64,000 nucleotides of DNA from contig JACKHP010000005.1 in the NCBI GenBank assembly GCA_020638905.1, positions 62,001 to 126,000 on the forward strand, read 5' to 3'. This DNA is from Planctomycetota bacterium (lineage in GTDB: Bacteria > Planctomycetota > B15-G4). The number at the start of each line of letters is the position of its first letter. Position 1 is the first letter of the stretch. This document shows positions 9,827 through 19,263 of the stretch, piece after piece. The notes beneath the pieces were generated by a model, which saw only the letters and a program-made list of their open reading frames with translations, made no database searches and had not been told where the DNA came from. Position numbers and translations under genes: made by a program.

Positions 9827-10057
9827 ATGGCCAGCGTCAGCGACAAGTACTCGGACAACACGCCGGGTCCCTTCTACGTCGACAAGCAGTGCATCCTCTG
9901 CCACCTCTGCTCGGACATCGCGCCCGGGCACTTCAAGGAGAGCCCGGACGGCGATCACGACTTCGTCCACACGCAGCCGGCGACCGACGAAGAGATCGCC
10001 CTCTGCATCGAGGCGATGGAGCAGTGTCCCGTCGAGGCGATCGGCGCAGACGGCTGA
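9827..10057 (+). CDS. Single [4Fe-4S] ferredoxin, 76 aa
   Basis: The protein is a small acidic ferredoxin. Cys ligands occur in VDKQCILCHLCSDIAP (CxxCxxC), with a fourth in MEQCPVEAIG. This CxxCxxC...CP arrangement fits a single low-potential cluster, as in monocluster ferredoxins. It would act as a soluble electron carrier in the cytoplasm. Possible partners in this window are the KorAB 2-oxoglutarate oxidoreductase (54.8-57.6 kb) and BioB, but neither is adjacent. ATG 9827 gives a normal ferredoxin N-terminus, whereas the upstream in-frame ATG would add an Arg/Pro-rich tail lying over the promoter region. Confidence 0.9.
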   Translation: MASVSDKYSDNTPGPFYVDKQCILCHLCSDIAPGHFKESPDGDHDFVHTQPATDEEIALCIEAMEQCPVEAIGADG

Positions 10058-10133
10058 TCGTGGCGGACGGCCGTCCGCGTGACGGCCTCCCGGCTCCTTG
10101 GCGCGGTCTTCGCGATCGCGCCCACCGACGATC

Positions 10134-10151
10134 GGGACGCCTCGGCGTCCC
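10134..10151. terminator. Hairpin between convergent ferredoxin and metF/hmt genes
   Basis: GGGACGCC (10134-10141), a two-base loop and GGCGTCCC (10144-10151) form a perfect 8-bp stem in the 171-base convergent gap. There is no T-tract, so terminator function on either strand is inferred from position. Confidence 0.4.
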
Positions 10152-10228
10152 AACGCGGCGAAGCGCGCCCGTCGTGAAACGCGACGTGTGCGCTTCGTTC
10201 GCTTGTGCGTGGGCGGCGCGCGAAGACG

Positions 10229-12094
10229 TCAGCCGCGCACGCCGGCGTCCTTGAGCACGCGCAAGATCGCCTCGTACTTGCCGAACGGCGGGAAGATGTA
10301 CGCGCCGCGCACGCGCCCCGTGTCGGCCACGGCGGCGGCCAGGCTCTCGGTCGCGGTGCGGATGCCGACCTCGCGCTGCTCGTCCTTCGACTTGGCGTCG
10401 CGCAGGCGTCGCATGGTCGCCTCGGGCACCTCCATGCCGGGCACCTCGCGCGTCAGGAACTCGGCGTTCTTGAGCGAGGCCAGCGGCAGGATGCCGACGA
10501 AGAACGGGATGTGCGGGAAGCCGGCCGTGAGCGCGAGGAAGCGTTCGAGCCGCTTGTGGTCGTAGACCGGCTGGCTGAACGCGAACTCGGCCCCGGCCTC
10601 GATCTTGCGACGGAAGCGCTCGACCTCGAGGTCGATGTCGACCGCGCCCGGGTTGCAGCCCACGCCGATCACGAAGCGCGTCTGCTCGCCCTGTCCCAGC
10701 GGACGACCGGCGAGGTCGAGGCCACGGTTCATCAGGCTGGCGAAGGTCACGAGCCCGATGGCGTCGACGTCGAAGACCGCCGTCGCGTCGGGGAAGTTGC
10801 CCATCTTCGGCGGATCGCCGGTGATGAGCATGAGGTTGCGCTGGCCGAGCACGTGCGAGCCGATCAGGTCCATCTGCATCGCGAGCACGTTCCGGTCGCG
10901 GCAGCAGTAGTGGACGATCGTCTCCATGCCGACCTGCTCGCGCACGAGCGTGGCCATCGAGATCGGGTTCGTGCGCGCCATCGCGCGCGGTCCGTCGGCG
11001 ATGTTCACCGCGTCGATCCCGTGCTCGTGCAGGAAGCGCGCGGCCGCGACGGCCTTGCTCTGGTCGAGTCCCTTGGCCGGATCGAGCTCGACGCTGACCT
11101 GGAACTCGACGCCCAGCTTGCGTCCCCAGGCCGAGCGCTCCGCGATCGGGACGGGCGTCATCGCCTCGAGCGCGCCCTGCTCGTCGTGCACCTCGATGCG
11201 CGACTTGCGCGGCTGGATGGAGGCCAGGAACGAGCGCACCTCCTTGATCTGCGCGGCGGTCACGCCGCAGCAACCTCCGATGATGCGCGCGCCCTTCTGC
11301 ACGAAGCGCCGGCTGTACTCGGCCATGTACTCGGGCGACGAGAGGTAGACCTGGCGGCCCTCGATGAGCGCGGGACCACCCACGTTCGGCATCGACGCCA
11401 GCGGCAGGTCGGTCGACGCCCGCAGCATCTCGATCACCTCGAGCGTCGTGTGCGGTCCGTCGCCGCAGTTCGCGCCGATCACGTCGGCGCCGGCGGCCTC
11501 GGCCACCGCCACGACCTCGTGCGGCGCCACGAGGAACTCGTGGCTGTTCATCACGAACCCGCGATGGAAGCTGAACGACGCCACCACCGGGATGTCGGCC
11601 GCCGCCTTGCAGGCCGCGATGGCGTTGCGCAGGTCGGTCAGGCTCGTGAACGTGTCGAGGAAGATCAGGTCGGCGCCCTCGTCGGCCAGCGCCGCGGCCA
11701 CCTCGCGGTAGGCCTCGATCTGCTCGGCGACCTTCATCGCCGCCTCGACCGCCGCCGTGCCGAGCGGGCCGATGCTGCCCGCCACCCAGACGTTGTCGCC
11801 CGCCGCAGCCCGCGCCAGCCGGACCGCACCGCGGATGATGTCGCTGCCCCGCTCCTCGAGCCCGTGGGCCGCCAGCTTGGGGCGGTTCGCGCCGTACGTG
11901 TTGGTCTCGATCAGCTCGCTGCCGGCGCGCACGAACTCCTCGTGGATGCCCTGCACGAGCTTCGGATTGCTGACGTTCAGCTCGTCGTAGCAGCGGTTGA
12001 TGAAGATGCCGCGCCCGTAGATCTCCGAGCCCATGCCGCCGTCACCCAGCACGACGCGTTCGGCGAGGACCTCCAGGATGGACGGACGGGGCAT
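10229..12094 (-). CDS. Bifunctional homocysteine S-methyltransferase / methylenetetrahydrofolate reductase
   Basis: The protein is 621 residues long. Residues 1-290 are a Zn-dependent homocysteine S-methyltransferase domain, with GDGGMGSEI near the start, Cys210 in GANCGDGP and the Cys275-Cys276 pair in GGCCGVT as zinc ligands. Residues 310-621 are a MetF-type FAD barrel with NIADGPRA, LITGDPPK and FSQPVYD. This YitJ-type fusion reduces methylene-THF to methyl-THF and methylates homocysteine, supplying methionine. ATG 12094 was preferred to an in-frame start 69 bases upstream because conserved sequence begins at once and the promoter lies between them. Confidence 0.92.
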   Translation of the reverse strand: MPRPSILEVLAERVVLGDGGMGSEIYGRGIFINRCYDELNVSNPKLVQGIHEEFVRAGSELIETNTYGANRPKLAAHGLEERGSDIIRGAVRLARAAAGDNVWVAGSIGPLGTAAVEAAMKVAEQIEAYREVAAALADEGADLIFLDTFTSLTDLRNAIAACKAAADIPVVASFSFHRGFVMNSHEFLVAPHEVVAVAEAAGADVIGANCGDGPHTTLEVIEMLRASTDLPLASMPNVGGPALIEGRQVYLSSPEYMAEYSRRFVQKGARIIGGCCGVTAAQIKEVRSFLASIQPRKSRIEVHDEQGALEAMTPVPIAERSAWGRKLGVEFQVSVELDPAKGLDQSKAVAAARFLHEHGIDAVNIADGPRAMARTNPISMATLVREQVGMETIVHYCCRDRNVLAMQMDLIGSHVLGQRNLMLITGDPPKMGNFPDATAVFDVDAIGLVTFASLMNRGLDLAGRPLGQGEQTRFVIGVGCNPGAVDIDLEVERFRRKIEAGAEFAFSQPVYDHKRLERFLALTAGFPHIPFFVGILPLASLKNAEFLTREVPGMEVPEATMRRLRDAKSKDEQREVGIRTATESLAAAVADTGRVRGAYIFPPFGKYEAILRVLKDAGVRG

Positions 12095-12134
12095 GGCGGC
12101 TTCCTGCGACGACACGGGGGGACGGACCAGGGCG

Positions 12135-12163
12135 AGCCTATCCGTCGCACAGGAACGGGACAA
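12135..12163 (-). promoter_or_regulatory. Sigma70-like promoter for the hmt-metF fusion gene
   Basis: On the minus strand, TTGTCC (12158-12163), a 17-base spacer and TAGGCT (12135-12140) match the spacing and the GC-rich -10 form of housekeeping promoters. Predicted transcription would begin about 34 bases before ATG 12094. I saw no SAM or SAH riboswitch fold in this short leader. Confidence 0.55.
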
Positions 12164-12300
12164 GCCGAGCGCGGTGCGGGCGATCGTCGCCGCACGCGCG
12201 GCCGCCGGAGCTTCCCTCGGGATGGACTCTCGGGCATCATCGGGCTATCCGGGCCACGCCCTTGCGGCGATTCCCGCGACGACCCCACCTGGAGCAGCGC

Positions 12301-12618
12301 ATGAGCGACTCCCCGCATCCCCTGCGGCAGCCCGTGATGGACGCGCTCGGCACCGTCTACGACCCCGAGGTGCCGGTCGACATCGTGAACTTCGGACTCA
12401 TCTACGGCCTCGAGATCACCGACGACAACCAGGTCAAGATCACGATGAGCCTGACCTCGCCGAGCTGCCCGTCGGCCAAGGCCATCCCCGAGGAGTGCGA
12501 GCGCAAGGTGCGCGCCATCGACGGCATCGAAGACGTGCACATCGACATCGTCTGGGACCCGCCGTGGGGCCCCGAGATGATCTCGCCCGAGGGCCGCCAC
12601 AAGCTCGGCATGGAGTAG
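12301..12618 (+). CDS. MIP18/DUF59 family Fe-S cluster assembly protein
   Basis: This 105-residue protein matches the MIP18 (DUF59, PaaD/SufT) family. TVYDPEVPVDIVNFGLIY is the family signature, and SLTSPSCPSAKAIPEE carries the conserved Cys. VDIVWDPPWGPEMISPEGR forms the final strand and helix. Family members help mature Fe-S proteins, either in the SUF pathway (SufT) or for specific oxygenases (PaaD). No suf or paa genes are nearby, so SufT-like housekeeping function is the better inference. It is divergent from the methyltransferase/reductase fusion, with about 206 bases between starts. Confidence 0.88.
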   Translation: MSDSPHPLRQPVMDALGTVYDPEVPVDIVNFGLIYGLEITDDNQVKITMSLTSPSCPSAKAIPEECERKVRAIDGIEDVHIDIVWDPPWGPEMISPEGRHKLGME

Positions 12619-12654
12619 GCCCTCGCCGCGCGGCGCAGCTCGCCGCACGAACGA

Positions 12655-12693
12655 CGCCGGCCGGGACGCACGCGATGCGCGTCCCGGCCGGCG
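12655..12693. terminator. Perfect 15-bp hairpin between convergent genes
   Basis: CGCCGGCCGGGACGC (12655-12669) pairs with GCGTCCCGGCCGGCG (12679-12693) around a 9-base loop. It sits between the MIP18-family gene (+) and the M16 peptidase gene (-), which end at 12618 and 12722. There is no T-run on either side. It probably serves as a bidirectional terminator or mRNA 3'-end stabiliser. Confidence 0.6.
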
Positions 12694-12721
12694 GTGTCTC
12701 GGGACGAGCCTCCTAGGCCGT

Positions 12722-15484
12722 TCAGGGCCGCGCAGCGGGCTCGACCGGATTGCCGTCGATGTCGAGCTCGGTGACCGGACCGAGTCCCAGCGCCTCGAGC
12801 GGCTCGCGCACGACCGACGCGTCCCCCACCACGAGCACGACGGCCCGGTCGGGATGCACGTACTCGCGTGCCACGCGCTCGAGCTCGGCGCGGTCGAGGG
12901 TGCGCAGCTTCGCCTGGCGCGACTCGAGGTAGTCGTCGGGCAGGTGGTAGGCCGAGACCGTGTCGACCAGCGAGAGGCGCGCCGAGACCGACTCGTACTC
13001 GCGCGTCATCGCCTGCGTGAGCGCGTCGCGCACGTAGGACGCGTCGGCGTCGGTGAAGCCCGCGAGCGCTCCCTGCAGTTCGTGCATGACCTCGGACACC
13101 GACTCGGCCGAGACGTCGGTGCGCACGCCCGAGCTCGCGGCGAATGTGCCGAACCGGTCGGTCGCCGTGAGCGACGAGCGCGCGCCGTACGTGTAGCCCT
13201 TGTCCTCGCGCAGGTTCATGTTGATGCGCGAGCTGAACGACCCGCCCAGCACGTAGTTCATGAACACGAACGCGTCGTAGTCGGGGTCGTCGCGCCGCAG
13301 GCTCGGGTGTCCGACCCTGATCTGCGACTGCGGCGCACCGGGACGGTCGACGAGGTACACCGCCACGCGCTCGGGTTCGGGACGCTCGCCCATCGCGACC
13401 GGCACGGCCGCCTTCTCCGGCCAGCGCGCCACGAGCGGCGCGAGCAGGTCGAGCACCTCCTGGCGTCCCAGGTCGGAGACCACCGACACGCGCGCGTCCT
13501 CGGTGGCGAGCGCCAGGCGATGGAAGGCCTTGCAGTCGTCGAGCGTGAGGCGCGAGACGGTGTCGAGGGTGCCGGCGTGCGGCCAGCCCATGACCGTGTC
13601 CTCGCCGTGCACCAGCCTGCGCCAGACGTTGCCCGCCACGGTGTTGATGCGGTCGCCGCGCGTCTCGAGCTGCGTGAGCTGCTGCTCCTGGAGGCGCGCG
13701 AAGTCGGCCGGATCCATGCGCGGGGCGATCAGGACGTCGCCGAGCAGCGCGACCGCCTCGGCGGCGTGGCTGGTGAGCGTCCACAGCGAGAGCGTGATCT
13801 CGTCGTCGTCGGACGAGACCGAGAGCGACGCGCCCATGCCGTCCAGCGCCTCGGTGAGGCCCACGGCGTCGAGCGACCCGGTCCCCTGGGACATGAGGTC
13901 GGCGGTGAGCGCCGAGAGTCCGAGCGTCGAAAGTGTCTCGCGCAGGTGTCCCCCGGGGATCGCGATGCGCAGGTTCACCACCGGCAGCTCACCCTGCACC
14001 GTGCCCGTGATCGTCACGCCGTTCGCGAGCGTGTCGTGCCACAGCGGCGGCGAGTGGAACTCGGGCGCCGGGCCGGGCGCTGGCACCGACGCACGGTCGA
14101 GCGCCGCCTCGCTCTCGCGTTGCGCGCCGGACGTGCCGCGGGCCGCCATGTCGAGGCGTCCCTCGGGGACCACCGACATGATCACGGCCGGACGGTCGAG
14201 CACCCAGCGCGAGAGCACGCGCGTCACGTCGGACGGCGTCAGCGCGAGGGTGCGCTCCAGGTCTTCGGTGACCTTGCCCGCGTCGCCGCGGAAGACCGAC
14301 GCCGCCGCGAGCGCGCCGGTGCGCGACGCGACGGTCTCGAGCCGCCGCACCATCGACGCCTCGGCGCGTGCCTTGAGACGCTCGAGGCGGTCGGCGTCGA
14401 CGCCGTCCTGCATGAGCTGGTGCAGCAGCTCGCGCACGCGCGTCTCGAGCACGTCGAGCGAGACGTCCGGCGCGGGGCGCACCGAGATCGAGAACTCGCC
14501 GGCGATCTCGCCGGCCTGGTGACCGGCCGTGACCGACGTGGCCAGCCGCTCGTCGAGCATGAGCACGCGGTCGAGCAGCGAGGCGCGGTTCGCCGACAGC
14601 ACCGAGGCGAGCATGTCCAGCGCCACCGCGTCGTCGTCGCCGAGCGCGACGGTGGGCCAGGTGAACGACAGCTCCGGCACGGCGACCTTGTCCTCCATCG
14701 CCAGCCGGCGGTCCTGGTCGAGCGTCACGGGACGCGGCGTCGGCGCCGCGACCGCGGGTCCGCGCGGGATCGTCCCGAACCACTTCTCGACGAGCGCCAG
14801 CGCCCGGGCCGGGTCGATGTCGCCGCCCACGGCGAGCGTGGCGTTGTTCGGCCCGTACCAGCGCTGGAAGAAGTCGACCACGTCCTCGAGGCTCGCCGCG
14901 GTGAGGTCTTCGTGGCTGCCGATGGTGAGCCAGTTGTACGAGTGGTCGCGGGGATAGAGCGCGGCCATGACGCGTCCGTCGGCCTGGCCGTAGGGACGGT
15001 TCTCGTAGTTCTGCCGACGCTCGTTCTTGACCACCTCGCGCTGGTTGTCGAGCTTCTCCTGCGTGATCGCCGGCAGCAGGAAGCCCATGCGGTCGGCCTC
15101 GAGCCACAGCGCGAGCTCGAGCTGGTTGCTCGGCAGCGTCTCGAAGTAGTTGGTGCGATCGCGGTTCGTCGTCCCGTTCAGCGTGCCGCCGGCCTCGCTC
15201 ACGAGCTTGAAGTGCTGGTCGTCGCCGACGTGCTCGCTGCCCTGGAACATGAGGTGTTCGAAGAGGTGCGCGAAGCCCGAACGCCCGACCTCTTCGCGGC
15301 CGCTGCCCACGTGGTAGATGATCTGCACGGCCACCACGGGGTCGCTGTGGTCCTCGTGCAGGATCACGGTCAGGCCGTTGTCGAGGACGTGCTTCTCGAA
15401 CGGGACGCTGAGATCGGCGGCCATGGCGGCTCCGGAAAGGACGAGGCCGCCGAGCGCGGCGAGGGGCGGACGGATGGCGGACAT
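12722..15484 (-). CDS. M16 family zinc metallopeptidase (insulinase-like), secreted
   Basis: The protein is 920 residues with a signal peptide (ALGGLVLSGAAMAADLS). The N-terminal M16 domain has the inverted zinc motif HLFEH (73-77) and a downstream VVKNERRQNYENRPYG providing the third ligand region. A second pair of M16 domains (from about residue 470) lacks HxxEH and is the usual inactive half. Single-chain two-lobed M16 peptidases cut peptides enclosed between the lobes, here in the periplasm. ATG 15484 was chosen because the signal peptide starts there. The longer reading frame upstream is an uninterrupted GC-rich extension without homology. Confidence 0.9.
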   Translation of the reverse strand: MSAIRPPLAALGGLVLSGAAMAADLSVPFEKHVLDNGLTVILHEDHSDPVVAVQIIYHVGSGREEVGRSGFAHLFEHLMFQGSEHVGDDQHFKLVSEAGGTLNGTTNRDRTNYFETLPSNQLELALWLEADRMGFLLPAITQEKLDNQREVVKNERRQNYENRPYGQADGRVMAALYPRDHSYNWLTIGSHEDLTAASLEDVVDFFQRWYGPNNATLAVGGDIDPARALALVEKWFGTIPRGPAVAAPTPRPVTLDQDRRLAMEDKVAVPELSFTWPTVALGDDDAVALDMLASVLSANRASLLDRVLMLDERLATSVTAGHQAGEIAGEFSISVRPAPDVSLDVLETRVRELLHQLMQDGVDADRLERLKARAEASMVRRLETVASRTGALAAASVFRGDAGKVTEDLERTLALTPSDVTRVLSRWVLDRPAVIMSVVPEGRLDMAARGTSGAQRESEAALDRASVPAPGPAPEFHSPPLWHDTLANGVTITGTVQGELPVVNLRIAIPGGHLRETLSTLGLSALTADLMSQGTGSLDAVGLTEALDGMGASLSVSSDDDEITLSLWTLTSHAAEAVALLGDVLIAPRMDPADFARLQEQQLTQLETRGDRINTVAGNVWRRLVHGEDTVMGWPHAGTLDTVSRLTLDDCKAFHRLALATEDARVSVVSDLGRQEVLDLLAPLVARWPEKAAVPVAMGERPEPERVAVYLVDRPGAPQSQIRVGHPSLRRDDPDYDAFVFMNYVLGGSFSSRINMNLREDKGYTYGARSSLTATDRFGTFAASSGVRTDVSAESVSEVMHELQGALAGFTDADASYVRDALTQAMTREYESVSARLSLVDTVSAYHLPDDYLESRQAKLRTLDRAELERVAREYVHPDRAVVLVVGDASVVREPLEALGLGPVTELDIDGNPVEPAARP

Positions 15485-15680
15485 GGGGTCGCTCCCGAGG
15501 CGGAGGTGCTCCGCGAAGGGCGCGATTCTGCCATGTCCCGCCCGGCGGAGGGCACGCGCCCGGCCCGAGACGTCCGGACACCGTCGCCGCGACGACGCGC
15601 GGCGGGGGTCCATCGCCCGCGACGGTGCGTTCGGCGGACGGCCGCGGAATCGTGCGTCCGCTGATACCATTCACGGCCCC

Positions 15681-16646
15681 ATGGACGACCGGCCCGCGGG
15701 AAGCAACGACCTCGCCACGCTCGACCGACGCCTGGCGTTCGCGCGAGCCGATCTCGACGAGCACACGCGCCTCACGGCGCGGCTCGAATCGTCCCGCCGT
15801 CGGCTCGCGGCGCTGCGCGCCCGGCTGGCCCGCCTGCGCGAGCGCGTCGAGCGGGAGAAGCGCGACGTGGACGCCCTCGACGGCGCGTCGCTGGCGGCCT
15901 TCGCGGTGCGCCTGCTCGGCGACTTCGAGACCCGGCACGCCAAGGAGAACGCCGAGTGGGTCGCCGCGCGGCTGCGCCTCGAGGACGCCGAGGCCGAGCT
16001 GTCCGCCGCGGCAGAGGACGTCCGGCGCGACGAGCAGCACCTCGCCAGCCTGGCCGACCCGCTGCCGGCCTACCACGCGCTGCTGGCCGAGAAGCGGCGC
16101 TGGCTCGAGTCGCACGACGCCGGTGCGCACGAGCAGATCCTGCACCTGGCCGAACAGGAGGGCGCGCTGCGCGACCTGCTGCGCGAGCTCGACGAGGCGG
16201 TCTGGGCCGGACAGGTGGCGCGCGGCGCCCTGGTCGGCATGCTCCACGCGCTCTCGCGCGCGCAGTCGCTGGGCAAGCTCGACATGATCGGGATCTCGCC
16301 GACCTGGGTGAAGTTCGAGCACATCGACGACGCCCACCGGCACGCCTCGGCCGCGAACCGCGCGCTCTCGCGCTTCCAGCTCGAGCTGTCCGACGTGGCG
16401 GTGCGACACGAGGCGCACATCGCGATGGAGGTCGGCAGCCTGGCGACCTTCGCCGACTACATCTTCGACGATCTCGTGTCCGACTGGGTCGTGCAGTGCC
16501 GCATCGACAAGAGCCATCGCAGCGCGGCGGTGGCGCGCACGCGGGTCAACCGCACGTTGCGTCTGCTCGAGGAGCGGCGCATGTCGGTGCGCGCCGAGCT
16601 CGCGGCGCTCGAGTCCCGCCGGCGCGCGCTGGGCGGAGGGTCGTGA
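15681..16646 (+). CDS. Coiled-coil protein of unknown function, 321 aa
   Basis: Long heptad-rich helices dominate residues 10-125 (LARLRERVEREKRDVDAL) and 270-320. Between them is a helical region with the only distinctive sequence, LGKLDMIGISPTWVKFEHID, followed by FQLELSDVAV. The pattern of two coiled coils around a short W/G-containing motif resembles uncharacterised cytoplasmic helical proteins of Firmicutes, but I cannot name a family. There is no signal peptide or membrane segment. TACCAT, 10 bases before the ATG, could be its -10 element. Confidence 0.65.
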   Translation: MDDRPAGSNDLATLDRRLAFARADLDEHTRLTARLESSRRRLAALRARLARLRERVEREKRDVDALDGASLAAFAVRLLGDFETRHAKENAEWVAARLRLEDAEAELSAAAEDVRRDEQHLASLADPLPAYHALLAEKRRWLESHDAGAHEQILHLAEQEGALRDLLRELDEAVWAGQVARGALVGMLHALSRAQSLGKLDMIGISPTWVKFEHIDDAHRHASAANRALSRFQLELSDVAVRHEAHIAMEVGSLATFADYIFDDLVSDWVVQCRIDKSHRSAAVARTRVNRTLRLLEERRMSVRAELAALESRRRALGGGS

Positions 16647-16777
16647 GCCGACCTCCCGCAGGGCGCCGCCGGGCCGTCCCGCGACGAGGACCGGGGGGCT
16701 GCGGACGGCTCGCGCCGGAGCGAGCGAGGCTCGGAACTCGACGGCGCGACCGGGCCGGGCCGCCCCGAGGAAATGAA

Positions 16778-16816
16778 GGGCCCCGAGCGGAGGTGTGCCC
16801 CCTCCACTCGGGGCCC
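16778..16816. terminator. Two-stage stem-loop after the coiled-coil gene
   Basis: GGGCCCCGAG (16778-16787) pairs with CTCGGGGCCC (16807-16816). After one C/A mismatch, GGAGG pairs with CCTCC around a 7-base loop. The 15 pairs make a very stable hairpin between convergent genes, again without a U-tract. Confidence 0.55.
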
Positions 16817-16858
16817 AGCCACGGTTTCCACTCCATGCTCTTCGGCCTGCCACGCGTC

Positions 16859-16915
16859 TTCACTTAGGTGAAAATGCGTAACCCATCCGTGAGACTACGG
16901 ATCTGCGTGGGATGG
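16859..16915. other. Palindrome cluster next to the nadA 3' end
   Basis: TTCAC (16859-16863), TTAG and GTGAA (16868-16872) form one inverted repeat. ATCCGT (16885-16890) and ACGGAT (16897-16902) form another with a 6-base loop. CCATCC (16883-16888) can instead pair with GGATGG (16910-16915), which gives mutually exclusive folds. It could be a regulatory RNA element, a protein-binding site or a remnant. Confidence 0.3.
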
Positions 16916-16998
16916 ACGCCCCAGGCCCTGATTCGCGCCGACCCTGGGCCTCGCGAGACGTGACCGACGGCCCTCAGGCGGCCCCGCGGGCCGCCCGC

Positions 16999-17973
<975 letters not shown>

Positions 17974-18017
17974 CGTGTCGCTCGTGTCCCGGGCGTTCAG
18001 GGAAGGGGTCGCAGGGC

Positions 18018-18023
18018 ATCATA
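18018..18023 (-). promoter_or_regulatory. -10 element of nadA
   Basis: TATGAT on the minus strand, in a locally less GC-rich patch 45 bases upstream of the nadA start. It has five of six consensus bases. No clear -35 hexamer is visible at 16-18 bases. Confidence 0.4.
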
Positions 18024-18231
18024 TCCTCTGGCGCCTCCTGCCGCTCGTTGCGCGCCGATGCGGGCGCGGTCTCGCCCGCGTGCCGGGCGGTCGCTCGTGC
18101 AGACCTCTCCCATCCACGGCTCGGACGACCATGGGTCCCCGAAGAGGTCAAGAACGGGGCGTTTTGGTACGACAGGGAAGATCGGTCCGTCGCCATCTCC
18201 CCGTCCGCATTCCCACTGGGTTCCGCCGAGC

Positions 18232-19263
18232 GTGTCGTCGCCGCGCAAGCTCGCTCGACTCCCCGCGCACGAGGCGCCGCGGCTGCTGGTGCTCGTCGAC
18301 GTCGAAGAGGAGTTCGACTGGGCCGGCCCGTTCGACCGCTCGCGCACCGGCTGCGGGCACGTGGGCGCGCTGCTCGAGGTCGACCCGATCTTCGCCGAGC
18401 ACGGCATCGTCCCGACGGCGGTCTGCACCCACCCGGTGGTCGAGGACGAAGCCGCCGCCGACGTGCTGCGGCAGCTCGTCGACACGGGACGCTGGGTCGT
18501 CGGCGCACACCTGCACCCGTGGGTCACGCCGCCGTTCGACGAGCCCGTCGACGCGCACCACTCGTTCCCCGGGAACCTGCCGCGGGCGCTCGAGTCGGCC
18601 AAGCTGGCCGCGCTCACCGCGCGCATCGAGCGCGCGGTCGGCGCCCGTCCCACGGTCTACCAGGCCGGGCGCTACGGACTCGGCCCGCGCACCGCCTCGG
18701 TGCTCGAGGAGCACGGCTACACGGTCGACATGTCGGTCTGCCCGCCCTTCGACTATTCGTCCGAGGGCGGGCCCGACTACTCGCGCGACGGCAACGATCC
18801 CTTCTGGTTCGGCGACGACCCGCCGCTGCTCGAGATCCCCGTGACCGGCGGCGTGGTGGGACGCGCCGGCCAGCTCGCCGCGCCGCTCTACCGCGCCGCG
18901 AGCGGTGCGCTCATGCGCGCCCTGCGCTTCCCCGGGGTGTTGGCGCGCACGGGGCTGGCCGAACGCCTGAGGCTCTCGCCCGAGGGACAGACCGCCGACG
19001 ACATGCTGCGCCTCGTGCGCGCGCTGCTGGCCGAGGGGACGCGCGTCTTCACGCTCAGCTTCCACTCGCCGTCGCTGCGTCCCGGGCACACGGCGTACGT
19101 GCGCAGCGCGGCCGAGCGCGACGAGTTCCTCGAGCGGCTGCGGCGCTTCCTGGCGAGCTTCACGGGCGAGCTCGGCGGCGTGCCCACGACGCCCGACGCG
19201 CTGCGCGACGAACTGCTCGCGGCGGCGCCACCGGCTCCACGAGGACGGACCGAACGCACGTGA
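18232..19263 (+). CDS. Polysaccharide deacetylase family protein (WalW-like)
   Basis: The protein is 343 residues with the NodB-type barrel of family 4 carbohydrate esterases. LLVLVDVEEEFDW opens the fold with its acidic motif, VGAHLHPWVTPP supplies the metal His pair region, and VYQAGRYGLG, VDMSVCPPFDYS and LSFHSPSL follow. It resembles WalW-type proteins encoded with surface-polysaccharide genes. There is no signal peptide, so cytoplasmic action on a lipid-linked or free precursor is likely. GTG 18232 is the first start before the conserved strand. Its stop overlaps the next start (GTGA, 19260-19263), which suggests translational coupling with the carbamoyltransferase. Confidence 0.8.
   Translation: MSSPRKLARLPAHEAPRLLVLVDVEEEFDWAGPFDRSRTGCGHVGALLEVDPIFAEHGIVPTAVCTHPVVEDEAAADVLRQLVDTGRWVVGAHLHPWVTPPFDEPVDAHHSFPGNLPRALESAKLAALTARIERAVGARPTVYQAGRYGLGPRTASVLEEHGYTVDMSVCPPFDYSSEGGPDYSRDGNDPFWFGDDPPLLEIPVTGGVVGRAGQLAAPLYRAASGALMRALRFPGVLARTGLAERLRLSPEGQTADDMLRLVRALLAEGTRVFTLSFHSPSLRPGHTAYVRSAAERDEFLERLRRFLASFTGELGGVPTTPDALRDELLAAAPPAPRGRTERT

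Larger units (their letters stand above)
16647..16998. other. 352-base convergent intergenic region with hairpins
   Basis: No convincing coding sequence is visible. The region holds the large hairpin at 16778-16816 and, closer to nadA, a cluster of short palindromes at 16859-16915 whose base composition is less GC-rich than the surroundings. Both flanking genes end here, so the elements are either 3'-end structures or a small RNA. Confidence 0.5.

Noticed and set aside
12095..12300. SAM or SAH riboswitch upstream of the methionine gene
   Set aside because: The leader is only about 34 bases after the predicted promoter, and no conserved core was seen.
12854..15664. 936-codon open frame on the plus strand
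   Set aside because: It lies antiparallel to the M16 peptidase gene, is Arg/Val/His-rich without motifs, and exists because GC-rich codons keep the opposite strand open.
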